From Chaenocephalus aceratus (taxonomy: Eukaryota; Chordata; Actinopteri; Perciformes; Channichthyidae), in contig CM043800.1 in NCBI GenBank assembly GCA_023974075.1, positions 8,349,982 through 8,413,981 on the forward strand: a DNA stretch of 64,000 nt, in the 5' to 3' direction. The stretch's first letter is position 1, and each line of letters begins with the position of its first letter. A program made the position numbers and the translations under genes. A model generated the notes under the pieces. The model ran no database searches and was not told the origin of the DNA. It worked only from the letters and a program-made list of their open reading frames with translations. This document shows, piece after piece, positions 43,099-54,472 of the stretch.

Positions 43099-44337
43099 CT
43101 ATTAGAAGCGGTTACACACTGCTGTGCTCACTGCAAACTGATGGAAATATTTAATACCCTTCACATCTATTCATATACAATGGTTGAATTTTGCCCTCCA
43201 GGACCGAAAATGTTCTTAAAAGATTATAGTACCTTTTTAAAAATAGCAAAGAACATGTGTGGGGACAAACATGTTGCATTGTTATGGTGGTGCAGAAAAG
43301 AGTACAATATTTGCCTCTTTTGTATTAAAGAAAAAGTATAAAGTAGCATAAACTAGAAATATGGTAAAAGAACCTCACATTTCTCTGTCCTTGAACAAGT
43401 GTACTTCACTACATTCCAACACTGCTTGACATGCAATATACTATATACATAGATATTTAAAATGTGTAATGGGGAGCTAAGGGCGACAGCATGTTCTACA
43501 ATTACAATAACACACACACACACACACCCTCTGTAGGAGACGAGGGCTCCATAAAGGCCTCAACCCGATGTGTGTGTGTTGTGTGATGATCCTGTTAGTG
43601 TGTCAGAGCATCATTCTTCCCACTGTCTGACCTCAGAGGGGCTCAGTCACCGCTCTGTGGTGACACACAGTTTAACTCAGCCCCAGACAGCAGGCAGCAT
43701 GTTCCACCCACCCTGTCATTTTCTTTTGTCACAAACCAAAGGCCTCCTGTAATAGGACCTTATTTTCTTTTCCATGTTTGTTTAAAGAATTGCCTCTATT
43801 ACCCCAAAATGGAAGCAGGGTGTGTGCACAGTCAGATGCCCATCCTCTGTGTGACGCAGTGCCACAGTGACCCAGAGAGCAGAGAGGGGGTGGCAGAGCC
43901 TTTATTCCGTCTGGCTCTCCAAAATAGAACTCAAATGAAAGGGTTTTGGTTCAAAGAAAACCCCCTAACCTTTATTGAAACAGCGTAGTCTACCACAGCA
44001 GACAGAGGACACGACATGGGGAGGACTTCACATGATGACCAGACACAGAGACACAAGAGAAATAAAAAACAGTTCAAACATAAACCGCTCTTTTTTTTTC
44101 TTCCTTTGGTGTCACATTAGCATGGAGGGCCCATTGTACTGTTTGGGTTGTCCCTTCCCTGGAGTGTGTTCTATAGGGGTTTTGCATGTAAATAGTCTTC
44201 AAAGGCTAAAATCCCAAAGTGCACGCCATCCGCCCCTCGGGTCCATCGGACTCCTTGATTCTCTACCATAACATAGTGACGCTTCTATTGGCTAGTACCC
44301 CAACACATGTTATGTGATGAGGGGCAGGAGATCTCTA
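43099..44337. other. Intergenic, no gene seen
   Basis: Contains a short (AC)n run near 43500-43525. Small frames on both strands lack domains. Confidence 0.4.
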
Positions 44338-44775
44338 ATGCCCCTTTTCCACCAAACCAGTTCCAGTTCCAGTTCTGACCGAGTGCTCACCTGGTTCTGA
44401 AACGTTTCTTCTTTTAAGCCCCACTTGTGTTTCCACCGCTCAGAGCCCGACTGGTTCTGCCGCATGACATCACCATTTACATCGCAGATGTTCTGCCCAA
44501 CACCGCTCACAACAACAACAATAGGGGACTGCGTCGGGTCGATGATCGTGTTGCTTCTAATCAAACGAAGCCGGATTAAATTAAATAACTACTTCTCAAC
44601 CCTTGTTCTCCAGAGTGCCGTGGTTCATTGTTTAATAATGTGGTTCAGCGGCATTTACCGCCGCTCGTCCACCGGAGTTTGGTCTACTTTTAACTCACGC
44701 CATGGCCGCTGGAAAGTATTCACTTTCATACTGTCACACAAGCAGCTGATACATATCCCCCATCCCCATAAGTGA
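44338..44775. repeat. Fragment of a CCCCTTT-terminus MITE
   Basis: Starts TGCCCCTTTTCCACCA and shares internal stretches with 50130-50330 in reverse, for example CAGAGTGCCGTGGTTCATTG and CGGGTCGATGATCGTGTTG. Related to the 49436-50458 element but incomplete on the right. Confidence 0.6.
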
Positions 44776-44859
44776 ATGTGTTTCAGTATGAATTTACGCT
44801 TTCTGGAAACCTGTGTAGCCCATGTATTGATTCCATCCGATAGCTGCTATAATTAACAG

Positions 44860-45544
44860 TGTTACGACCCTGGTCGTTATGTGTATTGTGTGTAGAGATT
44901 TCCTTCGAGTCTTTTAGGGGGGGGGGGGGGTGTCACGGCTGCTGCTGCTGTCTGCTCGTTAACCTGTCTGGGATTGTTTTCAGCTGTGTATGTTATATGT
45001 ATACGAGATGTGCCGTTGCCCGGACGCCATTGGATGCCAGTTTCCTGTCCCTCCTCCGGTAGGCGTGACCGAAGATCTGGATTGGAGCAGGTCGGGCCCG
45101 CCTCACCAATCCCTGCCCACACCTTCCGGGGCCTCTTACAAGAGTGTGTGCATCTCAGTTAGACAGGAGAGGTCTGAATCTGTGTCAGACGGCTCTCGGT
45201 GCTCTCCTTACGTTCTGTGTCAGCTCTGTGCTAGTTCTGCTACAGTGGTTAGTTAGGGTGTGTGCTTAAGTGTTTTGTGTGTATTCTGTGATTTGTGACG
45301 GCGTCGAACTTGTGCGAGACGCCTCACTATTTTAGCCTTAAGTGCCCATAGTGCGCTATGACTGTGATCATCTGTGGCCTTTGTTTTGTGTAGCGTTATT
45401 TGTGAACAGATGGCTGGTTTTAAGAGCCTGCATTTTTGGTTATATCATGTTTATTTTGAGTTTATTATTAAAATCAACCTCTTACCAAGAACACCTGGTT
45501 TCGTGTTGCTTCCCTTTTACCCTAAGCGAGCTGGGGACGTAACA
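44860..45544 (+). mobile_element. Solo LTR (gypsy-like)
   Basis: Starts TGTTACGACCCTGG and ends GGGGACGTAACA, that is TG...CA with a short inverted terminus TGTTACG/CGTAACA. The 4-bp repeat ACAG flanks it (44856-44859 and 45545-45548). A poly(A)-signal-like ATTAAA lies near 45466. No internal retroelement sequence adjoins, so it is a solo LTR left by recombination. The exact family is not assignable from this alone. Confidence 0.72.
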
Positions 45545-46004
45545 ACAGCGAACGGTAGTGATGGCGAGATGAAGCCTTATGAAGCTTTGAAGCTTTCCAG
45601 CCAATTGGTTCGCAAAAGGGTTCATCTCATGAGGCTTCATCATGGGCTTCATCTGAACACAAACCCCCTGCTGGTCAAAGTGTGTACAACAGGCAGATTG
45701 GACATCTCAACAGTGTGCTCTCTCTCATACCGAGTTCCCAATGAGTAAAGCCTTAGAATAACTCTAAACAACGAACATAACATCATATTTTCATGTTAAC
45801 AATATTGTTTTTATTCCAGTTGAATGATTGTGATTGAAAAGCCTAAGGAGGCTGGTAAACATTGCAAAGAGGGATTTATATTCCTTAATAATATTCTTAA
45901 ACGTAACCACGTTGTAGCCGGAGAAAGGCTAAACCATATCAAAGAATACATTTATTAACTACATTATCTCATTTAGCTGTAGCTTTTATAAACAACAACA
46001 AATA

Positions 46005-46080
46005 CGTATTGTTCAGTTGTTGAACCAGGGACCCTGCGGTCATGAGTCAACTGCTTTCCAGCTGAGCCACAGCACACACA
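46005..46080 (-). repeat. tRNA-like SINE head
   Basis: On the - strand TGTGGCTCAGCTGGAAAGC (box A) and CCCTGGTTCAAC (box B) are spaced as in tRNA-derived SINEs. It lies inside the hAT remnant. Confidence 0.5.
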
Positions 46081-46118
46081 CTAAAGCTCCCTGAAACACT
46101 GCAAATGTATTCCTGTAT

Positions 46119-46165
46119 TTATTGATGTTTTTATTGATGTTTTTATTGATGTTTTTATTCCTACA
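46119..46165. repeat. Short tandem repeat (TTTTTATTGATG)
   Basis: Three to four copies of a 12-base unit inside the hAT remnant. Confidence 0.8.
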
Positions 46166-46523
46166 TTTATTTATGCTTGTATCTATTTATACTTATGACA
46201 TGTTCCGACCTCTATATGAGTGAGGGTCTGAGCTCTCTTGATTCCATCGTGTCCCCGGGCCCGCCGGGTACACGAGGGGTAATATGATTCTTGTTATACA
46301 TCCATGGGTATTATGAGCGTTGTGGTTCAACAGTTCAACCGATCTGAATCGCTTCCTGAAGCAGTCACGTGGTGTCGACAGGCAGCGAGGCTTCGTTTGT
46401 CATCGATGACGTCACTGGCCCAAAACGATACAAGCCTCGATACATGCTTCTCAAAAAGCTTCGGGGATTACTCGACACACGCTCCGAAGCCTCGGCGCAA
46501 TACGTAACATCACTAGCGAACGG

Positions 46524-46845
46524 ATGTAAGAGTAAAAATAAACAGAATCACACTAAGCCTGGTTAGTGTTGCCGGACTTAATAAAGTGTGTTTTTTTTAC
46601 AAGTGTGTGGTCGCGTTCTAGTCAACTTGTATTTGCCGTACTCCCCATGAACTGTTATTGCTCAGGTTACTCCCTGAAATCACCTGACCTGTCGTTCCCT
46701 TCAGCCCAGCGGTTCTGCCAGGGGGGCGTCTGTAAGAAATTAAAATCAATGTTTATATGGCGTTGGCCCCTTATTCAGCTTGGAACGCTCTGAACTCGAG
46801 CCAAGGGCGTCCAAAAAAAATTATAATTTCGCATAAAAACTTGCA
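46524..46845. other. Intergenic, no gene seen
   Basis: Short stretch between a hAT remnant and a repeat fragment. No feature recognised. Confidence 0.35.
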
Positions 46846-47060
46846 CAAGAAGATCGCAAGTTTTTATCGCTTGAAATGACGAAAAGGAAAAAGGACAAGG
46901 ACATCCCTCTGTTGGAGGGGCAAAGGAGTCTGGTGGGATTCTTTTCGCCGCCAGCAAAGCACGTTCCTGTGACGGAAAAAAACAAAACACTGCAGCATCT
47001 TCCAAGGACCATGCCAGGAGGGGTGTACCTGTCGGCAGGGAGACGTAAAGAGATAGTATA
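46846..47060 (+). pseudogene. Transposase-like N-terminal fragment
   Basis: Frame MTKRKKDKDIPLLEGQRSLV followed by GFFSPPAKH. The first 85 or so bases recur, reversed, at 9180-9262 in the DIRS-like remnant. The lysine-rich start and F-F motif recall N termini of some hAT-type (ZMYM-like) transposases; this is only a guess. Confidence 0.35.
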
Positions 47061-47399
47061 AGGGACGGCGCAATTCAAAATTGTGTGTGCATACGTAAAG
47101 AGATAGTAGGCTCGTTTAGGATGAGCGAGACCTGCGCAATTGCGACCGCCATCTTGCTAGTGCGTTGCATGATGGTTAGTAATTTTGTCCGACTTGCTCT
47201 GGAGGCTTGACTGCATGAGACGTTGAAATCTCGCGAGGCGGAGCAGTTCCTCTCCACGGGCTGCAGAAGCGAAATGCTTGATGGGAAACGACTCGCTGGT
47301 ATCTCGAGCTGAGCGCTCATTGGTGGTTTTTACCCAGTGCTAGTGATGAAACTCTCCAATTGGCTCGGCAAAAGTGTGTTGTTTTGTGTCAGTTTTACT
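47061..47399. other. Intergenic, no gene seen
   Basis: GC-richer stretch with repeated AAGAGATAGTA words. No recognised element. Confidence 0.35.
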
Positions 47400-48235
47400 T
47401 TTTTCATCATTGTTCCACAACGTTTATCATCATGAAATGAATATCTATATATTTTATACTGTACTTGCACTGCTTACCGTTTTCATACTTTATATATCTT
47501 AGCACGGTGCTTCTCAAACTTTTTTCAGTAATGTACCCCCTTTGAAACATTTTCTCAGCCAAGTACCCCCTGACCGACCCCGAACATCTTTGATCGAAAA
47601 AGCCTATACAAATAATTCCAATATAGTGATGTTCCCTCAGTGTGTGATTGATTAACTCCTTCATGCATGCATTTCAACAAACTAAGGATATTTTCATTTT
47701 ATGCATGAAAAAAAATAACATTTTTTCAACTGAATCTGTTTAACAAACCAATGAACAAAATGATATAATATGCAAAACTATAAAATACAATACACAAATG
47801 TGACATGTTTATATGAGGACCCCCTTGGTGGTTCTAGGAATATTTGATATAAAATTGTGTTTTCTATTTAACTTATTGTACTGAGATTATTTTTGTAATC
47901 ATGCATGGTATTTTTTAAATTAACTTTTTTAAAAAAAATTCAAATCTCACGTACCCCCTGCAGTACCCCTAGGGGTCCGCGTACCCCCACTTGAGAATCA
48001 CTGTCTTAGCATATTCATACACACTGTTCATACTGCTCACAGGCTGATATCTAGTGTATTCATACCCCTCACTGTTTATTCATCATTCAATTCATTCTAT
48101 ATGTTATTCTGTAGATTGTGTACATTACTTTCCACTTCACTGCTTGCTGCACCTGGTTAGAAGCTAAACTGCATTTCGTTGTCTCAGTACCTGTAATCTG
48201 TGCAATGATAATAAAGTTGAATCTAATCTTGAGCA
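47400..48235 (+). repeat. LINE 3' tail interrupted by a hAT MITE
   Basis: Tail sequence at 47400-47504 continues at 48004-48235, ending CTGCATTTCGTTGTCTCAGT and AATAAAGTTGAATCT, a common fish LINE 3' end. Confidence 0.6.
47505..48003. mobile_element. hAT MITE with perfect 8-bp target duplication
   Basis: Starts CGGTGCTTCTCAAACTTTTT and ends CACTTGAGAATCACTG, flanked by TCTTAGCA at 47497-47504 and 48004-48011. GTACCCCCT words are repeated near both ends. Noncoding and AT-rich inside. Termini resemble those of 12077-12423. Confidence 0.88.
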
Positions 48236-49121
48236 GGAACAAATGTACTTAGTACATATCTGAGATTAACGATTAAACACATGTGTGCATTCTTTATAAA
48301 TGCAAACCGAGTCAAGCCGACTCTGAGCTGTCCGACTTCAGGCGAGCCTTTTGAGACCTCCCCCGGCTGCAATCGGCTATTGTCGTCTACTTTCGAGGCG
48401 AGCCGCAGCTCATCTCAAACTATCTATAAGGGACGGCTCAATTCAAAATCCCCCCCCAGCTCTCGGAGTGGACGCCCTCTCAGCCCTGGTCTGGCGGAAA
48501 CACAGCTTCAGCCCTTTATTGGTTTCAGCTTGTCCTGGTTTTCTGCTCGTTTTTGTCTGATCTTTTAACAGTATATCAGTGTATGTCATAAAACGTGTAG
48601 CACTTATGTTACAAACCAAATGTATTTTCAGTTAAATGTTCCTGACTCCTGCACTGGTTCCACCTTGCTCCACTCCATCCTGCCACACACTGCTTCTGTG
48701 ACCTATGATGCTCCTACACTCCCTTTAAGTGTAGCCCCCCCCCCCACACCTCTTGTTAGTGCTCTTGGGGTATCTGTCATACTTACATGTGTAGTCGTCA
48801 TCCATATTTAGCAGCCTGACATCTTTTCCACTCATTAAACCATTAACCAACAGACTCCATGACTGACGTCAGCGTGCAGGCCCCACACACTCTTGTGGTG
48901 TGTGAGTGTGTGTGTATGAGACACTGCAGGGTCCTGGTAGCTCGCTCACTGCTGATTGGGTCGAGAGGATAAGAGTGTGTGAACTCTGTGCACATTCCGC
49001 GGTTGCACCCTTTAAAAGGTTTTTTTTTTTTTTCATGAAGCGACACATAGTAGGTGTTTAGACAGAGCTTCACATGGGTGTCTTAAAGGGATTAACATGA
49101 CACAGCAATAAAGAAGGGAGC
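48236..49121. other. Intergenic, no gene seen
   Basis: No gene recognised. AAGGGACGGCTCAATTCAAAA near 48429 is shared with 47062-47082, a small dispersed repeat. Confidence 0.4.
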
Positions 49122-49133
49122 GTGTGTGTGTGT

Positions 49134-49208
<75 letters not shown>
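49122..49208. repeat. (GT)n microsatellite
   Basis: About 87 bp of GT with one TATG interruption. Confidence 0.98.
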
Positions 49209-49211
<3 letters not shown>

Positions 49212-49435
49212 AAGGGTGCAGGGAAGACTACTGTGTGGGGTTTTGTGAGTGTGTGTGCGAGTGAAGAGAAGACAAAGCGGGAAGGGTTTTTTGAGAGGGA
49301 GAATACGGTGGCCCTGAAGTGCAAGTCAAAACGTAGGGTTACATATGGTAACCCATGTATATAAGCACAGCGGAGCCCTCTACTGGACTCTGGGTACTCC
49401 CCTCGTTCCTATCTATGCATGCATTCTTTCACTGA

Positions 49436-50458
49436 TGCCCCTTTCACACCAGCGCTTTTTCAGCTCCGGCTCGGAGCTGGAGCCTGAAAAGCGCCGGTTT
49501 TTCCTGTTCACACCGCAGCGGAGCCGGCTCTTAGCTCCGGAATCGGGTTCACTTCCAGCTCCAAAATATTGTCGGCCTAGAGGCAAGAGCTTCAGAGCTA
49601 AGAGGTGGCGTCGCTTACGTCTCTCTTACGTCGAGGCGTTCAGGAAACTAAACCCACCTCCCCTGAACATGGGTTGACTGTTATGCCTGCCTACAAGCAG
49701 TAGTGCCTATAAACACACTTTATAAAGTCAGGCAACACTAACCAGGCTTCGTGTGGTTCTGTTTATTTGTACCTTACTTTGACCATCCGTTCACTGTTAT
49801 CGATCATTGTGGAGAGAGGCAGACGTGTTGTTTTGTATTATTGCAGCTATCGGATGCAAGTAGTCAGTTTAGCTTCGGTTGCTATGCCAACATCACCCGT
49901 TTTATACCAGAGAAACTTTCATAACAGCGTTGTGATACCAAACAGTGTCAATTCAGACTGACACACATTCACTTAGGCTAAGGGGAGCTGGGGATATGCA
50001 TCAGCTGCTTGTGTGAGTCGGACAGTGAATACTTGAGAGCGGCCGCTGCAGTGTGAGCTAACCGGGAGCTAACGGGAGAATAAACTCCCGTGGAAGAGCA
50101 GCGCTGCAGCGGTCGGTAAATGCTGCTGAAACACATTAATAAACAATGAACCACGGCACTCTGGAGCAAAGCATAAGGTTGGAGAAGTCGTTATTCAATA
50201 TATTCTGGCTTCGTGTGATTAAAAGCAACACGATCATCGACCCGACGCAGTTCCCCGTTGTTGTTGTGAGCGCCGTAATGGCTGCCGTTGGGGAGCAAAT
50301 CAGCGATGTAAACGGTGACGTCATGACGCAGCAGGGGCAGCTCTGGGGCGCCAGTGGGCGGTGTGAACAGAGCGGGAGCTGAAAAGGGAAACCGGAGCTG
50401 AACCAGAAAAGCTCCCGCTCGGAGCTAGAAAGGGAAAAGCGCTGGTGTGAAAGCGGCA
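49436..50458. mobile_element. MITE with TGCCCCTTTCACACC termini in DIRS terminus
   Basis: Inverted termini TGCCCCTTTCACACCAGCGC and GCGCTGGTGTGAAAGCGGCA. It is flanked by TGA on both sides (49433-49435 and 50459-50461); excision restores a sequence like the intact DIRS-like terminus (CACTGAGACT). Noncoding. A 3-bp duplication fits PIF/Harbinger or CACTA types. Confidence 0.75.
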
Positions 50459-50656
50459 TGAGACTCATACCCGTAGCCGGCCCCCTGGGCGGGCCTACCT
50501 GAATGCGCGCGCATCCACTGCATAAGAGGCGGCCTCGCCCGCTCACTGCTATCCCTTTACTTTCTCTTTTAGCTGAGCAGCATAGGCAGCAGTGCTCCAT
50601 AAGTAGAGGGCTCCGCTGTGCTTATATAACATGGGTTACCATACATAACCCTACGT

Positions 50657-51265
50657 TATATCTCTCACAGGCAGAGCGGGTATGCCTGCTGTCCCGCTCT
50701 TCTTCCAATTGATCGCAAATCCTAACTCGGTTAGATGTAGGATCAATTGAGCCCTATGACGCATTGCCCGTTCCCTGGAGCTGGCCATAACTATGAGGTC
50801 GTCTAGGTAAAAGAATACTATCATGCGCCGGCTGCGCAGCGGCTGGAGTGCCACCTCCACGCACTTGCTGAACGTGCGCGGGGACAGGGAGTAGCCGAAC
50901 GGCAGCCTGTTGTACTCGTAGGTAGGCCACCCCCTAGAAGGCAAAACGTAAATACTTCAGTGTTTCGGAGCAATTCCGACATGAAAGTAGGCGTCCATCA
51001 GGTCGATGGTTGTAAACCAATCGCCTGGCTGCACCAGTTCCAATAACCGTTTCACAATCTGGAACGTTTTGCGTACAATCTGGAGATTCAGACCACGGAG
51101 ATCCAGAATGGGCCTGAATTCGCCTGTCTGAACCTCTGTTGAGAGAAAGCCTCTCTCCCTTTGGGATGATGGCTTCACCTCTTTTATGCCTGTGAACGGG
51201 GGAGGGGTGCTGGAAAACTGGAGTGAGTTTCAGCATCCTGTCCATCCACTCCGTTAACATGCAGT
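50657..51265 (-). pseudogene. DIRS-like reverse transcriptase fragment
   Basis: On the - strand: EFRPILDLRGLNLQIV (RT block 1-2), GDWFTTIDLMDAYFHV (catalytic Asp), a frameshift, KYLRFAF, then YEYNRLPFGYSLSPRTFSKC and VFFYLDDLIVMASS (YLDD box in place of YxDD). LPFGLSLSP-type and YLDD motifs are typical of DIRS elements. At least two frame changes make it inactive. Confidence 0.75.
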
Positions 51266-51295
51266 TTCAGCCCTTAGAATCGTCCTAACTTTTCA

Positions 51296-51440
51296 CCCCC
51301 TTACGGCGCCCCTAGGGGGGGGCATAGTTTATGGGCGCTGTACGCAATATAGGTGTAGTTCTGTTAAGATAAGATAATAAGATGTACTTTGTTGATCCCA
51401 AATCGGGGAATTGTACTGCCTATGCCCAGGGCCGGCCCTG
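51296..51440 (-). repeat. Fragment of the CAGGGCCGGCCC hAT-like family
   Basis: Reverse-oriented match to the left part of the 5159-5940 element: CAGGGCCGGCCCTG near 51427, the TTGTTGATCC region and TACGCAATATAGG. Confidence 0.65.
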
Positions 51441-51476
51441 AGATTCTCTTCTTCCATTCTTTCCAACTCAGTTTAA

Positions 51477-51882
51477 AGGTTCCCTATTATACTGTTTTAC
51501 ATCAATATATTATAGCTCTCAGATATATACAAAACATGTCTCTGAAGTGATTGGCTCGAAACACCAAACAGATCATGGCAGCATTACCCATAACCCCCTC
51601 TGTTTCAGCCCTGTTTCAAAAGTGCTGGTTCTCTGTCTGTTACTTTAGATGAAAATAAGGAGCCCCTCCCCACGCCCCTCTGATAAGGGGGGGGGGGGGG
51701 GTTACCTTGATTGGTGATTGGCTAATGGTTACACAAGCCAAAAAAAATCGTTATGACATCATAAAGTGGCCACCATCTGATCAGCTCATTTTCAGACAGG
51801 TTTTTATATAAATGGACACAGAGGAGACACATGTTTATGTATAAAAGACATGAAAAAGTGGATTTTGCATAATAGGTGACCT
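51477..51882. mobile_element. TTAA MITE
   Basis: Termini AGGTTCCCTATTATACTG and CATAATAGGTGACCT, flanked by TTAA at 51473-51476 and 51883-51886. Same family as 31916-32445. Confidence 0.82.
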
Positions 51883-51886
51883 TTAA

Positions 51887-53440
51887 AATGTGTGCAGATA
51901 CAGCTGAATAGTACCAAACAGGAAATACGTGGCGCTGTCGGGGGCTGACCAATCACGAAGCGTAATTTCTTGACTGGCAGCAAAACAACCAATCACAGCA
52001 GTGCTTCTCCGGTTGGCTCTGTCCAATCACAAACAAGAAGTGTTCTCCCTAAAGGAATACCCTTTCCGTAATTTCTGAAATGCTGTAGTGTTTTGACTCG
52101 CACTTCAGGGCCACCGTAGAAGAAGGAAATATTAAACAAATATGTAGAGAGTTGTTTTTGGGCTGCGCCTTGGTCCAACCATTTATTTTGTCTTGTTTTG
52201 AATTGTGTTTTTCACATGTTTTCCTTTCCCTGGTACCTCTCCTTGCTATTTCCTTTTCCATGGTGTGTTGGTATGTTAATCATTTCTAATAATAATGAGT
52301 GATAAATAAAAAGTAAATGAATTGCAATGAATGACTTAGTAAATACAAGATAACAATAACAAATACATGCAAGAAAGTAAGCATGTACACAATCTGAGTA
52401 CTTCTCCCGTCTCCGATAATATCAGACTCTTAACCCTATAAACATAGGATTTAGATGCTATCTGAAACAACGACCTGTCTGAGGATCATATGTTTCACAT
52501 GCTTTGTTTATGATGAACGATAGTTGGGTAGTTGTGTGTCTGTTGAATCTCTGCTTCACAGGATAATGTTGATCATCGTAGAACATACAGAGGAGCTAAC
52601 CCGTCTCTCTGTGTCTCAAGTATACACACGTACAATGAGGTTAAAGCCAACATGGATTCCTAAAGACACTCATGATGTCATAGTCCCTGACCCTAACCCA
52701 TGTGCAGGTCTGTGTGTGCAGGAGGTGGGACCAACACACTGTGGCTCTCAGCAGCAGTGGACATGTGGAGCCCCCTGTTGGAACATGAAGGAAACAGTGA
52801 GTGAAGATAAAATGAACCTTAATTATTTATATAATTCAGTTTTCACTCTGGTTTTATATTGTGTTTTTAACACCAGAGAAAAGTGTAATCAGTAACTTAA
52901 TCTGAGAATCAAAATATAAAAGTGAACCGGATTACTTTTCCTGATTACTAACCTGTATCATTCTGCATTGTAAAATGTTACATTGTAATCCTTCTCGTAA
53001 TCCCCCACTTTTTTATTTTTTAAATGTAACAGCAATCTGATAATGCATTTTCATGTGACGATCAGAGAATGCAGTTACTTTTGTTTTTGTATCCGGATTT
53101 CTTATCCCATGTGTTGTATTTCAAACCTGAGCAATATACAGTAAGGCAAATAGCCATCAATACAAACATGTGTAGATACTTTCAGGACATGAGTTTGAAA
53201 AACCCCATGACGATTATGCTTGAAACTTTATATCCTGAACTGTCCCTCTGTCCTGTAAGGTTTGTCTTCCTCTACTTCATTGATCATGTCTTTCCTTCCT
53301 TAATTTTCTAATTTTTCTTTCTCATAGAAATAGTAGCATGATACACATTTTGAGCTAATCGTGTTAAAACCTGTTTAAACTAAGTGAAGGCCTCACTGAG
53401 CATTCTGGGAGCTGGAGGTCAGGATCATGTAGCACAAAGA
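51887..53440. other. Intergenic downstream of PREB
   Basis: AT-rich. Small frames without domains. No element termini could be paired. Confidence 0.4.
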
Positions 53441-53449
53441 ACAACATTT

Positions 53450-53466
53450 TTTATTTATATTTTATT
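53450..53466 (-). terminator. PREB: Candidate PREB polyadenylation signals
   Basis: Two AATAAA hexamers on the - strand (53450-53455 and 53461-53466), about 610 bases after the PREB stop codon. If used they give a 3' UTR of about 0.6 kb. Confidence 0.5.
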
Positions 53467-54073
53467 TCTTCTTTCATTCCACCAAATTAGTTACAATAAT
53501 CTGGGCATCATTTAAAAGATGAATTCACATTTTTGTACATCAGCTGGGCAACATTCGCAGTAAATGTTTAAATAAACGTCTTCATAAAATATGGGCCGGT
53601 CTATATCCTGCTGTAATAACATGCCATCACACCCCCCCTGCTTCCTGTGGACTGTACGCACTGTTGTGATGTCAGGTTGAGGTAACATGCCTTTATACAT
53701 GCGTTATCAACAGTCCTTAAACAGAGGGCTGTGAAGAAGCACTTATTCAGAGAGGCTGATCCACAACACCAAACCAGACTCAGTATGTGTCATCCATTTG
53801 TAAATGCGTACACTGTTCTTTAAATATGTCGATAAAAGATCCCACACTTTAAATATTCACGAACCTGAGCCCTCCAACTCTCTGAACATGATTCAAGAAA
53901 AGATTAAGAATAATTTATAGAGATCAAAGTAACCCCCCCCCCAGTCTGTCCTGGTGAGAGGAACCACCCTGAGGGAGCTGAGGGCCATGATGTCAGCAGA
54001 GAGGCTGTACAGGGGGGGGGTGGGGGGGCTGCTGATGTTCACAGATCCTGCCCCGTGACATCACTCGCATGAC

Positions 54074-54168
54074 TTAAATAAATCCCGGGAAGAGGTACTG
54101 CAGCAGGAGGACGACCCCCACCACCATGAGGCCGCAGCAGAACAGCACCAGCCAGATAGGAAAAGATC
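54074..54168 (-). CDS. PREB: PREB terminal coding exon (membrane anchor)
   Basis: Completes an Arg codon, then [19 protein letters not shown] and [11 protein letters not shown] plus TAA. Acceptor CCTCCAG. Confidence 0.95.
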
Positions 54169-54433
54169 CTGGAGGTTATGGACGACAGACAATAAGGTCA
54201 GAAGGTCAGAGGTCATGAATCACGGCTGCTCATTGGATGTCGATGCAGGACTCACTTCGGTTGGGGACGGTGTGTATCTGGCAGCGGCTGTCCACGGCGA
54301 CACTCAGCATGGCCGTTTCATTATTCCCTCTGATGTCTTTGCCTTTCAGCGAGTCAGGCAGGAAGGCCAGATCCGTCACCACAATGCCGTGAGACTCCTG
54401 CACGTAATACAGCTTCTACACACGCACGCACGC

Positions 54434-54472
<39 letters not shown>

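Larger units (their letters stand above)
45556..46515. mobile_element. hAT element remnant with perfect 8-bp target duplication
   Basis: Tips TAGTGATGGCGAGATGAAGC and AACATCACTA, flanked by GCGAACGG at 45548-45555 and 46516-46523. It has subterminal GAAGCCT/AAGCTT repeats and no transposase frame. It lies a few bases from the end of the solo LTR; its left duplicate overlaps the LTR's ACAG duplicate by one base. Confidence 0.88.
49330..51265 (-). mobile_element. Second DIRS-like remnant, rearranged
   Basis: ACGTAGGGTTACATATGGTA at 49333 is mirrored by TACCATACATAACCCTACGT ending at 50656, and both are followed inward by GAGCCCTCTACT-type sequence related to the ends of the 8104-10136 element. 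RT codons lie outside this inverted pair, at 50657-51265 on the - strand. A MITE (49436-50458) interrupts the left terminal sequence. Confidence 0.6.
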
